A stretch of DNA of 35,597 nucleotides from Paulinella micropora (Eukaryota > Cercozoa > Imbricatea > Euglyphida). Positions 1-10,558 of the stretch are shown piece after piece. The DNA is taken from positions 469,539 to 505,135 of the forward strand of contig BJOX01000299.1 in assembly GCA_009731375.1 (NCBI GenBank), read 5' to 3'. Position 1 is the stretch's first letter, and every line of letters begins with the position of its first letter. The notes under the pieces were generated by a model. That model did not search any database, was not told the origin of the DNA, and was given only the letters and a program-made list of their open reading frames with translations. Position numbers and translations under genes: made by a program.

Positions 1-183
1 TCCTCTTCTTCTTCTTCTTCTTCTTCTTCTTCTTCTTCTTCTTCTTCTTCTTCTTCTTCTTCTTCTTCTTCTTCTTCTTCTTCTTCTTCTTCTTCTTCTT
101 CTTCTTCTTCTTCTTCTTCTTCTTCTTCTCATTCTTCTTCTTCCACCGCATCAACTACTTCTTCTACTTCTCCTTTTACTACA

Positions 184-214
<31 letters not shown>

Positions 215-630
215 ATACTACTACTACCACTACTGCATCGTTCCCCTGTCATCTTCCCTCTTCTTCTTCTTCTTCTTCTTCTTCTTCTTCTTCTTCTTCT
301 TCTTCTTCTTCTTCTTCTTCTTCTTCTTCTTCTTCTTCTTCTTCTTCTTCTTCTTCTTCTTCTTCTTCTTCTTCTTCTTCTTCTTCTTCTTCTTCTTCTT
401 CTTCTTCTTCTTCTTCTTCTTCTTTTTCTTCTTTTTCTCCTTTTACTTTTTCTTCCTCTGCTTCTTTTTTTTCTTTTTCTTCCCCTTCTTTTCCTTCTTT
501 TCCTCCTCTTCATACTTCTTCTATTCCTCCTAATACTACTACTTCTTCCACCGCAACAACAACAACTACTACTTCTACTACTACTGCTACTACTACTTCT
601 GCTGCTGCTGCTGTTTTTGCTGCTGCTGCA
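1..630. repeat. Compound (TTC)n/(ACT)n/(GCT)n microsatellite block, left copy
   Basis: Almost pure TTC trinucleotide repeat, with short ACT and GCT runs and a few interspersed unique words. Long Ser, Leu, Phe, Arg, Lys and Glu homopolymer reading frames here are only translations of the repeat. The part from about 140 to 630 closely matches 3150-3640, including the unique words around the ACT run (CACCGCATCAACTAC and CATCGTTCCCCTGTCATCTT), so it is a diverged direct duplicate of the second TTC block. Confidence 0.95.
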
Positions 631-779
631 TGCAATTGCCAATTGGTAATTTCTGTTACAAATTGGCAACGTTTTTCCGTAACACTTTTTTGAAGATTAT
701 TTTGCAGTTTCTGGGCTCAATAAAGCACAATTGATGACTAATATGTTTGTTGTTAAACGTTTTGGAAAGGTGAGGTGTG

Positions 780-985
780 TGAGAGAGAGGGAGAAGAGAG
801 AGAAGAGAGGGTAGCGAAGTGAGAAGAGAGAGAGAGAGAGACAGAAAGAGGAGACAAGAAGCTAAGAGAGAGGAGAGACAGGAGTCTAAGAGAGAGGAGA
901 GATCAAGAGAGGAGAGACCGAGGGAGATCAAGAGAGGAGAGACCGAGAGAGATGAGAAGGGAAGAGTGAGAAGAGAAACTGAGAG

Positions 986-1025
<40 letters not shown>

Positions 1026-1066
1026 GGAGGAGAGACAAGAAGCTAAGAGAGGAAAGACAAGAAGCT

Positions 1067-1098
<32 letters not shown>

Positions 1099-1125
1099 TA
1101 GAGAGAGAGAGAGACACAGAGAGAT
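780..1125. repeat. GA-rich purine tract (degenerate GAGA/GGAGA repeats)
   Basis: About 350 bases of nearly all-purine sequence on the plus strand, built from GAGA, GGAGA and GAAAGA words, including partly tandem units such as CAAGAAGCTAAGAGAG. Reading frames on either strand are low-complexity Arg/Glu or Leu/Ser and are not genes. The bases between 631 and 779 and from 1126 to about 1980 look like unique host DNA. I recognise no gene there; one small direct duplication (a TCTTTATGTATGTATAGTC word repeated near 1218 and 1240) is visible. Confidence 0.9.
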
Positions 1126-1980
1126 TCACCTGTTAGACCTGTACCAAACACCAACATTTCATAAATATTACAGTCCGTTGTCTCACAATGGCTGTAGTCC
1201 TCACCTGAAGGAGTAATGTCTTTATGTATGTATAGTCTGTCTTTATGTATGTATAGTCTGTGAGACCTGCAGTCCCTTGCCGAGTGCAATAGCGCCAGAT
1301 TTTGGTTTCGGAAATTGAGCGAGTCGCCTTTATAGTTGACCTATTCAGAACAGATACCCATGCGCAACACACTATTTCACAATGAACACAAACAAGAAGT
1401 GAAAGAAAGAGTAGAAAGGAAGGAGCTTCCAGCGAATTCGAAAAAGTTACAAAAAAAAAGAAGGCAGAAGGCAATAAACAGATAAAGAAAAAAAAAAGAA
1501 AAAAAACCAAAAAGAAACTAGAGAAAGATAACAGACCACATAATCAGTGAGCTCATGGTCTTTTCCCACATGCAAGGCTGCCAAAGCCGCCTTCATTATG
1601 TTGTCGCTGTTGTCGACCTTACGTCCCTTTCGTGTGGCTAGTTTGCCATAGAAATCTATCAGGCCTATGGTGAATTTTTGGTCGGCAAGATTATCGAAAC
1701 CCGTTGAAATTTCGACAAATGCTAATCCTAAAAACCCGAGCACAATCTCCTCAAATCCCATTCACAAATATCTTTTCACCACAAACTGACAAACTGACAA
1801 ACTGAACTGAAAAAACAAGAAACAACACTTTTCCATTGCAATCACAATCAGTACTACGATCTCTGAGTGCGTCCTCGTTCGCAGCATGCTGGCTGCAATT
1901 GCTAGTTATGACTTTGGTAGTGAGTTGAACTTTCAACTCCGTACAGGAGGAGTGGAGTTGGCCTTACGCGTTGGGTCACA

Positions 1981-2748
1981 AGCTTCTTCTTCTTCTTCTT
2001 CTTCTTCTTCTTCTTCTTCTTCTTCTTCTTCTTCTTCTTCTTCTTCTTCTTCTTCTTCTTCTTCTTTTTCTTCTTCTTCTTCTTCTTCTTCTTCTTCTTC
2101 TTCTTCTTCTTCTTCTTCTTCTTCTTCTTCTTCTTCTTCTTCTTCTTCTTTTTCTTCATCACAGCCACCATTCTTTCCTCCTACTCTTTCTCCTACTACT
2201 AATCTTTCCCCTCCTCCTATTTATCCTTTTCCTAATCGTCCTCCTTTTTCTTCGAATTCTACCCCTCTTCTTCCTCTCCCCCCACCCACTCTTCCTTCTC
2301 CTCCTCCTCCTCCTCCTCCTCCTCCTTCTTCTTCTTCTTCTTCTTCTTCTTCTTCTTCTTCTTCTTCTTCTTCTTCTTCTTCTTCTTCTTCTTCTTCTTC
2401 TTCTTCTTTTTCTTCTTCTCTTCCTCCTCCTTCTCTTCCTCCTCGTCCTGCTCCTCCTGCTCCTCTTCCTGCTCCTCGTCCTTCCCCTCGTCCTGTCTAT
2501 TCTCATCCTCCCACGTCTCCTACTCTTCCGCCTACTCCTTGTCATACTGGTCCTCCTCCTTATCATCCGATTCCATCTTCTCCTACTCCTCTTCCTCCTC
2601 CTGCTATTCCTCATCTTCCTCATCCTCTTTCTCGTCTGGCTTCTCTCTCTTCTCCTCTTCGTCTCCCTGCTTCTTCTTCTTCTTCTTCTTCTTCTTCTTC
2701 TTCTTCTTCTTCTTCTTCTTCTTCTTCTTCTTCTTCTTCTTCCTGTTC

Positions 2749-2798
<50 letters not shown>

Positions 2799-3189
2799 CT
2801 TCTTCTTCTTCTTCTTCTTCTTCTTCTTCTTCTTCTTCTTCTTCTTCCTCCTCATCCTCCTCCTCGTCTTTCTCACCTTTCTCGTCTTTCTCGTCTTTTT
2901 CATCTTCCTCATCTTCCTCGTCCTCCTCGTTTTCTTCTTTTTCTTCTTCTCCTCCTCCTGCTCCTTCTGCTCCTTCTGCTCCTTCTCATCCTTCTCCTTT
3001 TGCTTTTTCTTCCTCTTCTTCCCCTTCCACTTTTTTTCCTTCTTTTCCTCCTCCTCCTCCTCCTCCTCCTTCTTCTTCTTCTTCTTCTTCTTCTTCTTCT
3101 TCTTCTTCTTCTTCTTCTTCTTCTTCTTCTTCTTCTTCTTCTTCTTCTTCTTCTTCCACCGCATCAACTACTACTTCTACTTCTCTTTT

Positions 3190-3235
<46 letters not shown>

Positions 3236-3758
3236 GCTACTACCACTACTGCATCGTTCCCCTGTCATCTTCATTCTTCTTCTTCTTCTCCTTCTTCTTC
3301 TTCGTCTTCTTCTTCTTCTTCTTCTTCTTCTTCTTCTTCTTCTTCTTCTTCTTCTTCTTCTCCTTCTTCTTCTTCTTCTTCTTCTTCTTCTTCTTCTTCT
3401 TCTTTTTCTCCTTTTACTTCTTCTTCTTCTTCTTCTTCTTTTTCTCCTTTTACTTTTTCTTCCTCTGCTTCTTCTTTTTCTTCCCCTTCTTTTCCTTCTT
3501 TTCCTCCTCCTCATCCTTCTCCTATTCCTCCTAATACTACTACTTCTTCCACCGCAACAACAACAACTACTACTTCTACTACTACTGCTACTACCAACAC
3601 TGCCACTACTTCTGCTGCTGCTGCTGCTGTTTTTGCTGCTGCTGCCACCTTTCCTTATCCTGCGTCGTCCCCCTGTCCTCCTCCTTTTTCTTCTCCTTCT
3701 TCTCCTTCTTCTCCTTCTTCTTCTTCTTCTTCTTCTTCTTCTTCTTCTTCTTCTTCTT

Positions 3759-3789
<31 letters not shown>
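1981..3789. repeat. Long compound (TTC)n microsatellite region with CCT, TGT, ACT and GCT segments
   Basis: A 1.8-kb mosaic of TTC runs separated by degenerate CCT-rich stretches, a TGT run (about 2750-2797), an ACT run (about 3190-3235) and GCT words. The apparent 706-residue poly-Ser and 629-residue poly-Leu reading frames are artefacts of the repeat. The right part repeats the block at 140-630. Confidence 0.95.
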
Positions 3790-4620
3790 TGCGCTCGCTG
3801 GCGCTCGCTCAAAAGGTCATGCTGCTGCCGATGTTAAGAGAACTGGCGTCAGGCATGTAGTGGGATCGGGATCGTCGGCAGGCTGGACTTGGGTCGGTGC
3901 TGGTCCCGAGCCTAGGTGTGACTACACACTTTTTGGATCCCAGAGGCTTTTTTTGCGCCGGGGTAACCTGCGTTGGTACTCCTTGGTGGCTGCAACAAAG
4001 TCTTGACTCGCAGATCGGATGGGCATGAAGGTGTTCCTCGGGGAGGAGCGATGGGTGCGGTTCCTCGGGTACGCCAGCGAGCGGTTTCAGGACCAGTTTG
4101 AGCGCGCCTTCACAGCGCGGGAAGGCCTGTGGTGCACGGGCCCGCTCGGCAACTCCAAAGGTGGCCACTGCCCCCCCGGTTCCACGCCAGCCCCCTCCAC
4201 GCCAGCCACCTCGAGCGCATGGCGGCCCTGCATCTTGATCATGGCTACGAGCTGTTATCAATCTGCCAAGCCTGGAGGCAGGCACTGGCCGCTCATCCGG
4301 CATGGCCAGGCGCCGAGGCTTCTTCGGACGCTGGACTGGACGATGAATTGGTCTGCCACCTTCTGTTTGGTGTGTGTGATCACCCGAGGTCGCGCCTCCA
4401 GGGTGCATCTCGGTTGTGGAAGGCGAACCTCAGCTTCCGCTGTGGGAACAGCCGCGCTCGGGTGCTGGCGCCACCTTTCTGCCATACGGACCTGCCACAC
4501 TCCGGCCACAGCTTACACTGGTGGGACCTCTTAAAAAGAAAGCGGCATTGCTGAACGCAGATGTAGGTGTGAATCTCGCGTTCTTGGTCATGGACTGCGC
4601 TTCAATCGTTGGCCTTTCCA
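3790..4620. other. GC-rich unique host segment, no gene recognised
   Basis: This 0.8-kb stretch has normal complexity and is clearly more GC-rich than its surroundings. Overlapping open frames exist on both strands (for example 4129-4554 plus and 3809-4408 minus), but none shows a domain, motif or repeat that I recognise. Open frames on both strands are expected in GC-rich DNA. It could be an exon, a fragment of a host repeat or non-coding DNA; I cannot tell which. Confidence 0.4.
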
Positions 4621-4626
4621 AACGTC

Positions 4627-4757
4627 CCCCCCCCCCCCCCCCCTCTCTCTCTCTCTCTGAAGGCTTTCTTTCTTTCTTTCTTTGTCTCTCTTCTTCTTCT
4701 TCTTCTTCTTCTTCTTCTTCTTCTTCTTCTTCTTCTTCTTCTTCTTCTTCTTCTTCT
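4627..4757. repeat. Poly-C, (CT)n and (TTC)n microsatellite cluster
   Basis: A poly-C run is followed by CT repeats, CTTT words and a pure TTC run, then a TGT-rich tail. The following stretch, 4760 to about 5880, is unique and AT-rich in its second half. It contains a short TTG run near 5000, a poly-C run near 5167-5190, and a diverged tandem duplication (about 5221-5256 and 5288-5320) sharing CAGGGTCC and a TTCTAAA word. No gene is supported. Confidence 0.85.
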
Positions 4758-5918
4758 GTTGTGTGTTGTTGCTTCTTCTCCTGTTGTGGTTGTTGCTTCC
4801 GAGTCTTCTTCTTCCTTTTCCTCCTCGTTGCTGCATGCGATGTGCGGGTACAGAGGGTCAGTCAGTCGATGTGAGAGTCATGGATCTTCTTTTTCAGTCC
4901 ACTTCCGCTGATGTCAATATCGCAGGTCTGTATGTATGTATATGTGTAGATCGTCTCGGGCGCACTTCACCAGGTAAATGTTTTGTTCAAGAGTCAAGTG
5001 TTGTTGTTGTGACTGTTGTTGTTGTTGTTGTTGTTGGTATGTCATGAGATGATGTATGTGTATGTATGTATATATCAATATGTATTAATATGATGTTAGA
5101 CTGCGTATGCGCATGCCTTCCTACTACCTACCTAACTTAGTAATTGCAACCTAGCAAGTAGCGAATGCCCCCCGGGCCCCCCCCCCCCCCGCGGCTCTGA
5201 CACATATGAATACTCAGTAGTATTCAGGGTCCTGTTTCTTTTCTAAAGTTCGGCGGCGGCTCCGACTCACGTATTAATACTAGTATCATAGTCAGGGTCC
5301 GGTTTCTGTTCTAAAATTCTTCACCTACTCTACCCGGCGGCGGCCAGCAATATCTGATTATATCATGACTCGATTAATACAAGCTCAGTGTTAATGTAAG
5401 CTCAGGTTGCTTCAAAGTGCGTAATTCCAGCTTCCTTTTCATAATACACTGCCCTTTCTTCCTCCCCGCCTCCAACCCTTCCTTAGTCAAGACTTGAATC
5501 TTTTACTAGCAAAATGTTTCTGTTGCAAACTTCGATATATTAATAGCAAGAATATTAATATTAGTAACAATATTATTAATACTTCCTAACTCCGGCAAGA
5601 AATTTCGATAGACATGATTATATGTGATAACAGTTACATTTTCCACTTATAAATCAGTATTATATACAAGTATTAATGTTGTATATCTTGTAATATTAAT
5701 GAGGCGCCTCATAACCAACAGTTTTATTTTAAACGATTTATTAAAATTCCCTGAAAATGTTAGATCATATTTTACTAATATTAATATTAACACATTTTTC
5801 TCTTGCAGTAATAACGAGATTTTTTCTCCTGTAATAATAGCTTAAATATATACTGACGGAAGGGGCGCGGAGGGAGGGGGCAGGATACAACAGAATTCAT
5901 TCTCACGCGCGCTACAAC

Positions 5919-5969
<51 letters not shown>

Positions 5970-5979
5970 NNNNNNNNNN
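5919..5979. repeat. Poly-C run ending in a 10-N assembly gap
   Basis: An uninterrupted C run of about 50 bases ends in ten N at 5970-5979. Homopolymers of this length are a usual cause of assembly breaks. Confidence 0.9.
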
Positions 5980-6112
5980 GATTTTAGATTAGTGGTCAGA
6001 ATTCAAATTACTTCAATTTAACGGTAACATTTCGCAAAATTATACACATTTTGCGGACGGATATAGCCGTCAAATTGAACTAATTTGAATTCTGACTACT
6101 AATCTGAAATCT
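5980..6112. repeat. Imperfect foldback (inverted repeat of about 40-45 bp)
   Basis: The left arm, about 5980-6024 (containing GATTAGTGGTCAGAATTC), is the near reverse complement of the right arm, about 6068-6112 (containing GAATTCTGACTACTAATC), around a loop of about 43 bases. It could be a small foldback or MITE-like element. I see no clear target duplication because the left side abuts a gap. Confidence 0.75.
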
Positions 6113-6189
6113 GGCCGCTAATCTGAAATCTTGCCCTTAACTCAAATTCTATGACTGAGTTTGACACTGGAATGTACCCAGTAATAGGA

Positions 6190-6571
6190 AAAAAACATTA
6201 TTGTTCGTTTTCTCGCGGCGTGCTTACCCCCTTGCAGCTGTAGCACGCCGCCCGCAGCGCGTCCAGCATGTCTGGCAAAAATCAGAAATCCATCATTCAG
6301 AACTGTGTCTTTTTTTTCTTTTTTCTGGGCGGACGGGCGGAAGAGGGGGGGGGGCGTGAGAGGGAGGGGCCAGGTAATTTTTTTTTGTTCTCTCGCGCGC
6401 TTCCTGCTTGCAGCTTTTGCATAACCCCTGCAACCCGTGCAGCAATCCTTGCAAAATCAGAAACCAGACATTCGGAACTTTTTTTTTTTTCCCCGGACGG
6501 ATGGACCGGGGGGGGGGGGGGNNNNNNNNNNNNNNNNNNNNNNNNNNNNNNNNNNNNNNNNNNNNNNNNNN

Positions 6572-6629
<58 letters not shown>

Positions 6630-6700
6630 GAGGGAGGGAGCAGGGATTTTTTTTTCTCTCGCGCGCTAACCCCTTTCCCCCTCCCTCTCGCCCGTCAGTC
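6190..6700. repeat. Tandem ~190-bp units separated by poly-G and a 50-N gap
   Basis: Units share the order: TTCTCTCGCGCG-like word, C-rich words, TGCA words, CAAAAATCAGAAA-like word, poly-T, GGACGG word, poly-G and GAGGGAGGG. Two units are fairly complete (from about 6205 and 6390), and a third begins after the gap near 6650. The gap, 6522-6571, lies inside the poly-G run. Reading frames here are homopolymer artefacts. Confidence 0.7.
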
Positions 6701-6889
6701 CGGGAAAGAAAAAACTAATTTCTGACTTTATGATTTCTGATTAAAAGGTTGCAGGGGAGCTACAGAAGAAAGTGCTGCCGGATTTTCTTTTTTTTTTTTC
6801 GTTTTGGCGCACCTTCCTGCTGGAGCTTGTCCTAAGGCTCCTTGTCTGTGCTATTACTACTCTACATGTTTCCATCTTCTTGGCAGTGC

Positions 6890-7020
6890 TTTCTCTTTCC
6901 TCCTTGCTTCTTCCTTCTTCGATTCCTTCCTCTGCCTTCTTCCTTCTTCCTCCTTCCTCCTCCTTCCTTCTTCCTTCCTGCTTCCTCCCTCCTTCTTCCT
7001 CCCTCCTCCCTCCGCAGCGG
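6890..7020. repeat. CTTCCT-rich pyrimidine tract
   Basis: Degenerate CTTCCTCC and TTCCTTC repeats. Open frames through it are low-complexity Ser/Pro/Leu/Phe and not convincing as genes. Confidence 0.8.
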
Positions 7021-7028
7021 TTTACTCT

Positions 7029-7186
7029 CTATCATCCCCCGTTGACCGAAGACACGGAGCCAAATGAATGATTGTCGGGGTTGCTGGGATCCCTTGTGGG
7101 CAATACTAGTGGTCTGGCACCTTGCAAAAGCCTACCAAAGGACGTGACTATTTGGAGCGTTTCTACAAACACCAAAACACCAACAC
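7029..7186 (-). repeat. Host dispersed repeat, copy A (inverted relative to copy B at 9145-9290)
   Basis: The reverse complement of this segment matches 9145-9290, sharing GGATCCCAGCAACCCC, TTTGGCTCCGTGT, GCAAGGTGCCAGACCA and CCTTTGGTAGG in the same order. Copy A ends in an AC array and copy B is preceded by a TG array, so the microsatellite is part of the repeated unit. A fragment with the same CTCCGTGTTTTCGG word lies at 9948-9975. Confidence 0.8.
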
Positions 7187-7439
7187 ACGCCCACGCACAC
7201 ACACACACACACACACACACATAGGTACATAATACGTGCATACACACGATTCACATAATACATATACACATACACACAAAGACAAACACAAAGAAACATA
7301 CCAAACGCACATGCACACACTCACGCTCACACACAGACTCACACACATACAAACATACACACAGAATACATGCATACAAACATAATACATACATGCACAC
7401 ATAAACACACACAAACACACACACACACTTTCGCTCCCG

Positions 7440-7471
<32 letters not shown>

Positions 7472-7502
7472 CGCACACATAGACATACACATACATACAT
7501 GC

Positions 7503-7541
<39 letters not shown>

Positions 7542-7790
7542 GATCAACACACACATAGACGCACACCCTCGCCCCCACACAGACATATACACACAAACTA
7601 CATACATATGTACATACATGACATACATAACATACAGGTATGAACACATACATGCGTATGACATATCTATGTACATAATGTACATACATACACACAAACA
7701 CAAACACAAACACAAACACACACTCACGCACACACAGACACAAACACCAAATACGCAGATACACACTCACGCACTACATACATACATACA
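7186..7790. repeat. (AC)n/(CATA)n microsatellite array
   Basis: About 600 bases of degenerate AC, ACATAC and CACAA repeats. Cys/Val/Met-rich minus-strand frames and His/Thr-rich plus-strand frames across it are translations of the repeat. Confidence 0.95.
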
Positions 7791-7999
7791 AGACATACAT
7801 GCAAGACGTACATTCTGGTGTTATTGTTATGTTATGTCTATACTTAATTCCATACAGTATTTCTTTTGTATGTATATGATGGGTGTTGGCGAGAACTTTG
7901 GGGTGGAAGAATAAGAATCCTAGTGACTCTTGTGGGCACTATGTCTGGCACTTAGACGAGGCCTACAAAGCAACAATACGATAAATACTTCTGGAAAGG

Positions 8000-8530
8000 T
8001 GCAGAAAGGTGAATGGAATTTTTTTTGGGGATTTTTGGCTGATTATCCGGGTGCTCAAGGTCAGACCTGGTGGCTGGCCTGGCTGGCCTCGCTGGCGGGC
8101 GGGGAAAATTTCTTCCCTCAGGAAGCAAAAACCTGCTTCTTTCAAAACACTGCTAAACACATATCTGCTCACAACTAATGTACGTTCATATTTACACCAT
8201 ATTCAATAGAGTAATAGGTCCGATCTCATATTCTACGTACTATGTACATCTGATTTCTCATTACACGTTTCTGAATTTCTGATTTCTTATATTTCGCCGC
8301 GACTTCGTCAGACTTGTTTACTTAGAACAACCTTGATTGCTCTAGGCAAGAACAACTAAAACAAAATACTTCTCTATTAGTATTAAACTTGTAATGAGAA
8401 ATCAGAAGATCCACATGTAGACAAGATTATAAGAGGAAATAGCGTTAGTGTCTTGAGTATGGCTCTCTCTCCTGTGATTCTAATTTTGCTTTTGATTTCT
8501 CAAACGTATCTTGCAGTACTTATGTCTTGT
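8000..8530 (+). repeat. Host dispersed repeat, left copy (related to 32270-32800)
   Basis: Several blocks are shared with the right flank of the element in the same orientation: TTTTTGGCTGATT at 8031 and a TTTTGGCTGATTC word at 32322; TGTTTACTTAGAACAAC at 8316 and 32438; CTTGTAATGAGAAATCAGAA at 8388 and 32536; and GAGGAAATAGCGTTAGTGTC at 8433 and 32710. The block around 8135-8265 is present on the right but inverted (32590-32712). No coding potential is recognised. Confidence 0.75.
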
Positions 8531-8544
8531 ATGTATGTATGTAG

Positions 8545-9165
8545 TGAGAGAGAGAGAGCGAGAGAGAGAGTGTGTGTGTTTGTTTTTGTGTCTGTGTGTG
8601 CGTGAGTGTGTGTTTGTGTTTGTGTGTGTATGTAAGTATGTATGCATTATGTGTGTATGTCTATTATGCATGCACACATGTATGTATGTATTGTGTGTCT
8701 GTATGCGTGTACGGGCGAGGGTGTGCGTGTATGTGTGCATGTGTGTATGTCTTTGTGTACGTCTGTGTATGTGTGTGTAGCGCGTGTGTGCATGTATGTT
8801 TGTGTGTTTGTGTGTTGGTGTTCGTATCATGTTGTGTGTGCGTGTGCGGGCACGCGCTTTTGTGTGTGTGTGTGTGTTTTTGTGTTTGTGTTTGTGTATG
8901 TTTGTATGTATGTATTATGTGTGTTGGTGTGTATGTGTGTCTGTGTGCCTGAGCGTGAGTATGTGCGTGTGTGTGATGGTGTGTTTCCTCGTGTTTGTCT
9001 TTGTGTGTATGTATGTATGTATGTATTATGTGTGTGTTTGGTGTGTTTGTGTTTATGTATTTGAATGTATGTTCGTGTTATGTGCCTGTGTGTGTGTGTG
9101 TGTGTGGGTGGGTGGGAGGGTGGGTGGGTGGGTGTGGGCGTGCGTTGGTGTGTTGGTGTTTGTAT
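8545..9165. repeat. (TG)n/(TATG)n microsatellite array
   Basis: Degenerate TG, TATG and GTTTG repeats with a short GA run at the start, ending in GGTG words. Cys/Val-rich frames are repeat artefacts. Confidence 0.95.
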
Positions 9166-9290
9166 TCACGCTCCAAGTAGTTTACATTTTCCTTTGGTAG
9201 GTTGCAAGGTGCCAGACCAGTGCCCACCAGGGATCCCAGCAACCCCAACGATCATTCGTTTGGCTCCGTGTTTTCGGTCACGGGGGATGA
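9145..9290 (+). repeat. Host dispersed repeat, copy B
   Basis: Direct-orientation partner of the inverted copy at 7029-7186. It shares the GGATCCCAGCAACCCC and TTTGGCTCCGTGT words and is followed immediately by a GA array. Confidence 0.8.
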
Positions 9291-9297
9291 GAAAGAA

Positions 9298-9299
<2 letters not shown>

Positions 9300-9361
<62 letters not shown>
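9300..9361. repeat. (GA)n microsatellite
   Basis: A pure GA dinucleotide run of about 60 bases. TG-rich sequence with an internal direct duplication follows (GGGCATGTGTGTTGTGTTGG at 9382 and again near 9490). Unique host DNA then runs to the element; the block 9619-9705 is a diverged copy of 7789-7872. Confidence 0.95.
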
Positions 9362-9363
<2 letters not shown>

Positions 9364-10059
9364 AACAGCTGCGGAGACTGTGTGGGCATGTGTGTGTTGT
9401 GTTGGTATTTGTTTGCATGTGTAAGTATGTACTATTATGTGTGTCAGTCTGTGTGTGTGTGACTTGTGTGTGTGTGTGTGTGTGTGTCTGGGCATGTGTG
9501 TGTTGTGTTGGTATTTGTGTGCATGTGTACGTATGTAGTATTATGTGTGTCAGTCTGTGTGTATGTATATACCTATGTAAATACGGAGCTTTAATAACTT
9601 ATTTTACTATTGCGAAGTGAAGTGTATGCAAGACATGCACGCAAGACATACATGCTGGTGTTATTGTTATGCATATTCTTAATTGTATACAGTATTTCTC
9701 TTGTGTGTTTAGGTTTTTTTTTGGCTTGCTCTGTCGTAGCTATATTGAGAGTTGTGACTGTTGTTGGTTTTACAGCTGGGCGCGATGCCCAGGTATATTT
9801 TCTGACCTTACCGTGAGCCCCCTCCCTATTTCCCTCTCACTTTCTCTCCCAACACACCTGCTGCATACTTCGTTGCAATATAATATAAAGAGGTTCACTT
9901 TTTTAAATGTAATTTTTCTTTTTTTGTGGTGCTGAGCTGTAGCTGAACTCGTTTGGCTCCGTGTTTTCGGCCACAGTGCACATGTAACGAATCCGTACTC
10001 AACAGTTTGACGCCAGACAGTTAACACTGTATAATCTGATTAATCTGTTTCTGGGTGTC

Positions 10060-10065
10060 GAAGCT
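10060..10065. other. Left target-site duplication GAAGCT
   Basis: GAAGCT directly precedes the left TIR and recurs exactly after the right TIR (32002-32007). A 6-bp duplication is what Polinton/Maverick integrases leave at insertion. Together with the matched TIR ends it fixes the element boundaries to the base. Confidence 0.93.
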
Positions 10066-10210
10066 AGTAGTATAGGGTGCCACTTTGGCACACTTTTTCA
10101 ATACATACCTCCGTTGAAATCAAAATGTTTCCAACGGCTCTCCTATTCACTTCGCAAACAAACAATACAGAAAGCAATTATAAGCAAATAAGCCTTAGTC
10201 TTAAAAGTTA
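10066..10210 (+). repeat. Left terminal inverted repeat
   Basis: Begins AGTAGTATAGGGTGCC, with the AG end usual for Polintons, and matches the reverse complement of 31857-32001 over 145 bp with 5 substitutions by eye. It contains a perfect internal palindrome, GTGCCACTTTGGCAC. The repeat is short for the family. As in other Polintons, it should be the integrase substrate and the protein-primed replication origin. The stretch 10211-10558 downstream shows no gene. Confidence 0.96.
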
Positions 10211-10558
10211 TCCACAATAAGAAAAACGGAAAAATGAACTCAAAACATAAAAAATAATTATTTACATCAACCATTGTAATAAAAATAAGAAACCATAAAA
10301 CAACATCACATAAGCCACCAACCACCTCACAAAGCAACTAATCACACCGATCCGCCGAAATTAAAGCCATCAGCCAAACTAGTTCCACCACACACCATCA
10401 GCTACTTTTTTCGCACAGACAAACCGTCATAGCATACCACAACAACAAAAACGACAAAATAAATTGTCAGCACATTTATGACTACTTTACAGAAAAACCA
10501 GAAAAACCAAAAACACACTTTTTGTTTTTTTCATTTTCTTGTTTTTTCCGCACTTTCT

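Noticed and set aside
1886-4006. 706-residue Ser-rich and 629-residue Leu-rich open frames
   Set aside because: They are translations of the TTC microsatellite in different frames, with matching open frames on the opposite strand.
3809-4554. Host protein-coding exon
   Set aside because: Overlapping open frames on both strands in GC-rich DNA, without any recognised motif or splice evidence.
6268-6725. Gly-rich frames across N and poly-G
   Set aside because: Homopolymer and gap translation only.
7032-9620. Many Cys/Val-rich or His/Thr-rich open frames
   Set aside because: They follow AC/TG repeats on both strands and have no complex sequence.
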